The notes under the pieces were generated by a model. That model searched no databases. It was not told the DNA's origin and was given only the letters and a program-made list of their open reading frames with translations. The translations under genes were made by a program, and so were the position numbers. Below are positions 5,610-6,278 of a stretch of DNA of 6,278 nt, in pieces (position 1 is the first letter of the stretch; every line of letters starts with the position of its first letter). This DNA is from an uncultured Clostridia bacterium. Lineage in GTDB: Bacteria; Bacillota; Clostridia; Oscillospirales; Ruminococcaceae. The stretch covers positions 1-6,278 of the forward strand of contig CANQOJ010000134.1 of NCBI GenBank assembly GCA_947625455.1, written 5' to 3'.

Positions 5610-5714
5610 CAGGCTGTCGATAAACCCTCATCTACTTCGTCAACGGCTTGTCAACAGCCACAAAGGCTAGTTGACAAGCCGTTTCCTCGTATCTGAGGGT
5701 TTCTCGGCAGCCTG
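5610..5714. repeat. 105-nt palindromic intergenic element
   Basis: Outer arms 5610-5630 and 5694-5714 (CAGGCTG ... CAGCCTG ends) pair over 21 positions with one G-T wobble and one mismatch. Inner arms AACGGCTTGTCAAC (5642-5655) and GTTGACAAGCCGTT (5670-5683) are perfect over 14 bp. AGCC/GGCT at 5656-5668 closes a 5-nt loop. A partly paired stretch of 10-11 nt separates the two stems. The layout suggests a REP/MITE-like element or structured RNA between two convergent genes. It starts at the base directly after the leuS terminator. Confidence 0.75.
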
Positions 5715-5730
5715 AAATTTGACTTTTTAT

Positions 5731-5783
5731 ACAGGTTGCTTATATATCGGCATTTCAAAACCTGTTCAGAAAGAAATTGCCGA
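5731..5783. other. Crossed inverted repeats, possible pseudoknot
   Basis: ACAGGTT (5731-5737) is complementary to AACCTGT (5759-5765). TCGGCATTTC (5747-5756) is complementary to GAAATTGCCGA (5773-5783) with one bulged base. The pairs interleave (A-B-A'-B'), the topology of an H-type pseudoknot. The crossing is directly visible; any function is speculation. It lies about 40 nt past the stop of the minus-strand gene. Confidence 0.4.
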
Positions 5784-5821
5784 AAGTAAGGAAAAGCGTA
5801 TTAAGTTTAAATCTTTAAAAT

Positions 5822-6278
5822 TCACGCAAGCTTTATAAATATGATGTGTGCCGAAACAGGCTGAGTTCCGCCCGCGTCAGGCGTTATTATCAAAGCCGAG
5901 GGATTGTCGGCGGGATTGCGGACAGTTACGGAGGAGTTTGCGTCTGTTGACGTTACAAGCGCTGTGCCTATTATTGACGACGCGCCTGTCGCTCTGCCGA
6001 AAACTGCGTAATCAAGTTCCTCGCCGTTAAGCGTAAGCACAAGCTGACCTGCCTGATTTGTGTTCACCGTGAATATAACAAGATATGTTCCCGCTTCAGT
6101 AAGTGTAAATGTCGAATCGTCAGCCCTTACAACAGCGCTGTTTGATGACGGCGCATTCCTCGGAAAGCTTACATCTTCTCCAGGCGCAACTGTTTCGGCA
6201 TTGTCGGGCGGCATAAGTGCGTAAAAGTCAGCGTATCCCGTTGTTGTCGGCAAACCCGGTTCGCCGACAACAACGGGA
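5822..6278 (-). CDS. Collagen-like surface protein, BclA-type C-terminal domain, 5' partial
   Basis: The frame is open from the right window edge (first full codon at 6277) to TGA at 5824-5822. The first codons read PVVVGEPGLPTTTGYADF, where GEPGLP looks like the end of a Gly-X-Y collagen-like repeat. The next 140 or so residues match the C-terminal jelly-roll (TNF-like) domain of BclA/collagen-like exosporium and surface glycoproteins: GYADFYALMPPDN, APGEDVSFPRN, TFTLTEAGTYLVIFTVN, QAGQLVLTLNGEEL, FGRATGASSIIGTALV, VTVRNPADNPSALIITP, and a final strand ending FIKLA. In that family the domain trimerises and drives assembly of the collagen stalk. Collagen repeats, the N-terminal part and the promoter lie outside the window. 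TTG at 6253 is an artefactual start inside the stalk-domain junction. Confidence 0.8.
   Translation of the reverse strand, partial: PVVVGEPGLPTTTGYADFYALMPPDNAETVAPGEDVSFPRNAPSSNSAVVRADDSTFTLTEAGTYLVIFTVNTNQAGQLVLTLNGEELDYAVFGRATGASSIIGTALVTSTDANSSVTVRNPADNPSALIITPDAGGTQPVSAHIIFIKLA
6236..6278. repeat. 43-nt near-perfect palindrome at the window edge
   Basis: TCCCGTTGTTGTCGGC (6236-6251) is exactly complementary to 6263-6278. AACC (6253-6256) pairs with GGTT (6258-6261). Only A6252:C6262 and the central C6257 are unpaired. The palindrome lies inside the collagen/BclA gene and ends on the last base of the window. Confidence 0.85.

Overview
The window looks like a piece of a low-GC Gram-positive (Clostridia, probably Oscillospiraceae/Ruminococcus-like) chromosome or metagenomic contig. 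The reasons are strong AAAGGA-type ribosome binding sites, consensus sigma-A promoters, a lipoprotein with a classic lipobox, a Firmicutes-sized leucyl-tRNA synthetase, a BclA-type collagen-tail domain, and intergenic spaces full of palindromes. Genus cannot be fixed from the sequence alone. Both window edges cut genes.

Layout. (1) 3-506 (+): 3' part of a gene whose product joins a cysteine-every-fifth-residue Gly/Ala/Asn-rich tract to the C-terminal half of a YiiX/NlpC-P60-type permuted papain-like domain. A TGA at 75-77 sits exactly where the repeat calls for a cysteine. (2) 574-624: terminator-like hairpin. (3) 699-1766 (+): secreted lipoprotein with a probable beta-propeller fold, function unknown. 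(4) 1767-2288: a 522-bp convergent intergenic region made of nested inverted repeats and heptamer tandem repeats. It includes a 17-bp-arm palindrome, a 73-nt two-part hairpin and a 176-bp element that can fold as a three-way junction. (5) 2289-3017 (-): two-helix membrane protein with a cytoplasmic domain, unknown function. (6) 3018-3154: two back-to-back near-consensus promoters. (7) 3155-5578 (+): leuS, complete. (8) 5579-5821: leuS hairpin terminator, a 105-nt palindromic element, and a crossed pair of inverted repeats. (9) 5822-6278 (-): C-terminal end of a collagen-like/BclA-type surface protein, cut by the window edge, where the sequence ends in a 43-nt near-perfect palindrome.

The genes do not form an obvious pathway. 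leuS is housekeeping and stands alone on its own promoter without a T-box leader. The other three products are predicted to be envelope or extracellular proteins. The best candidate for something undescribed is the cysteine-repeat/papain-like fusion at the left edge with its in-register TGA. The second is the structured mosaic between the two convergent genes at 1767-2288.
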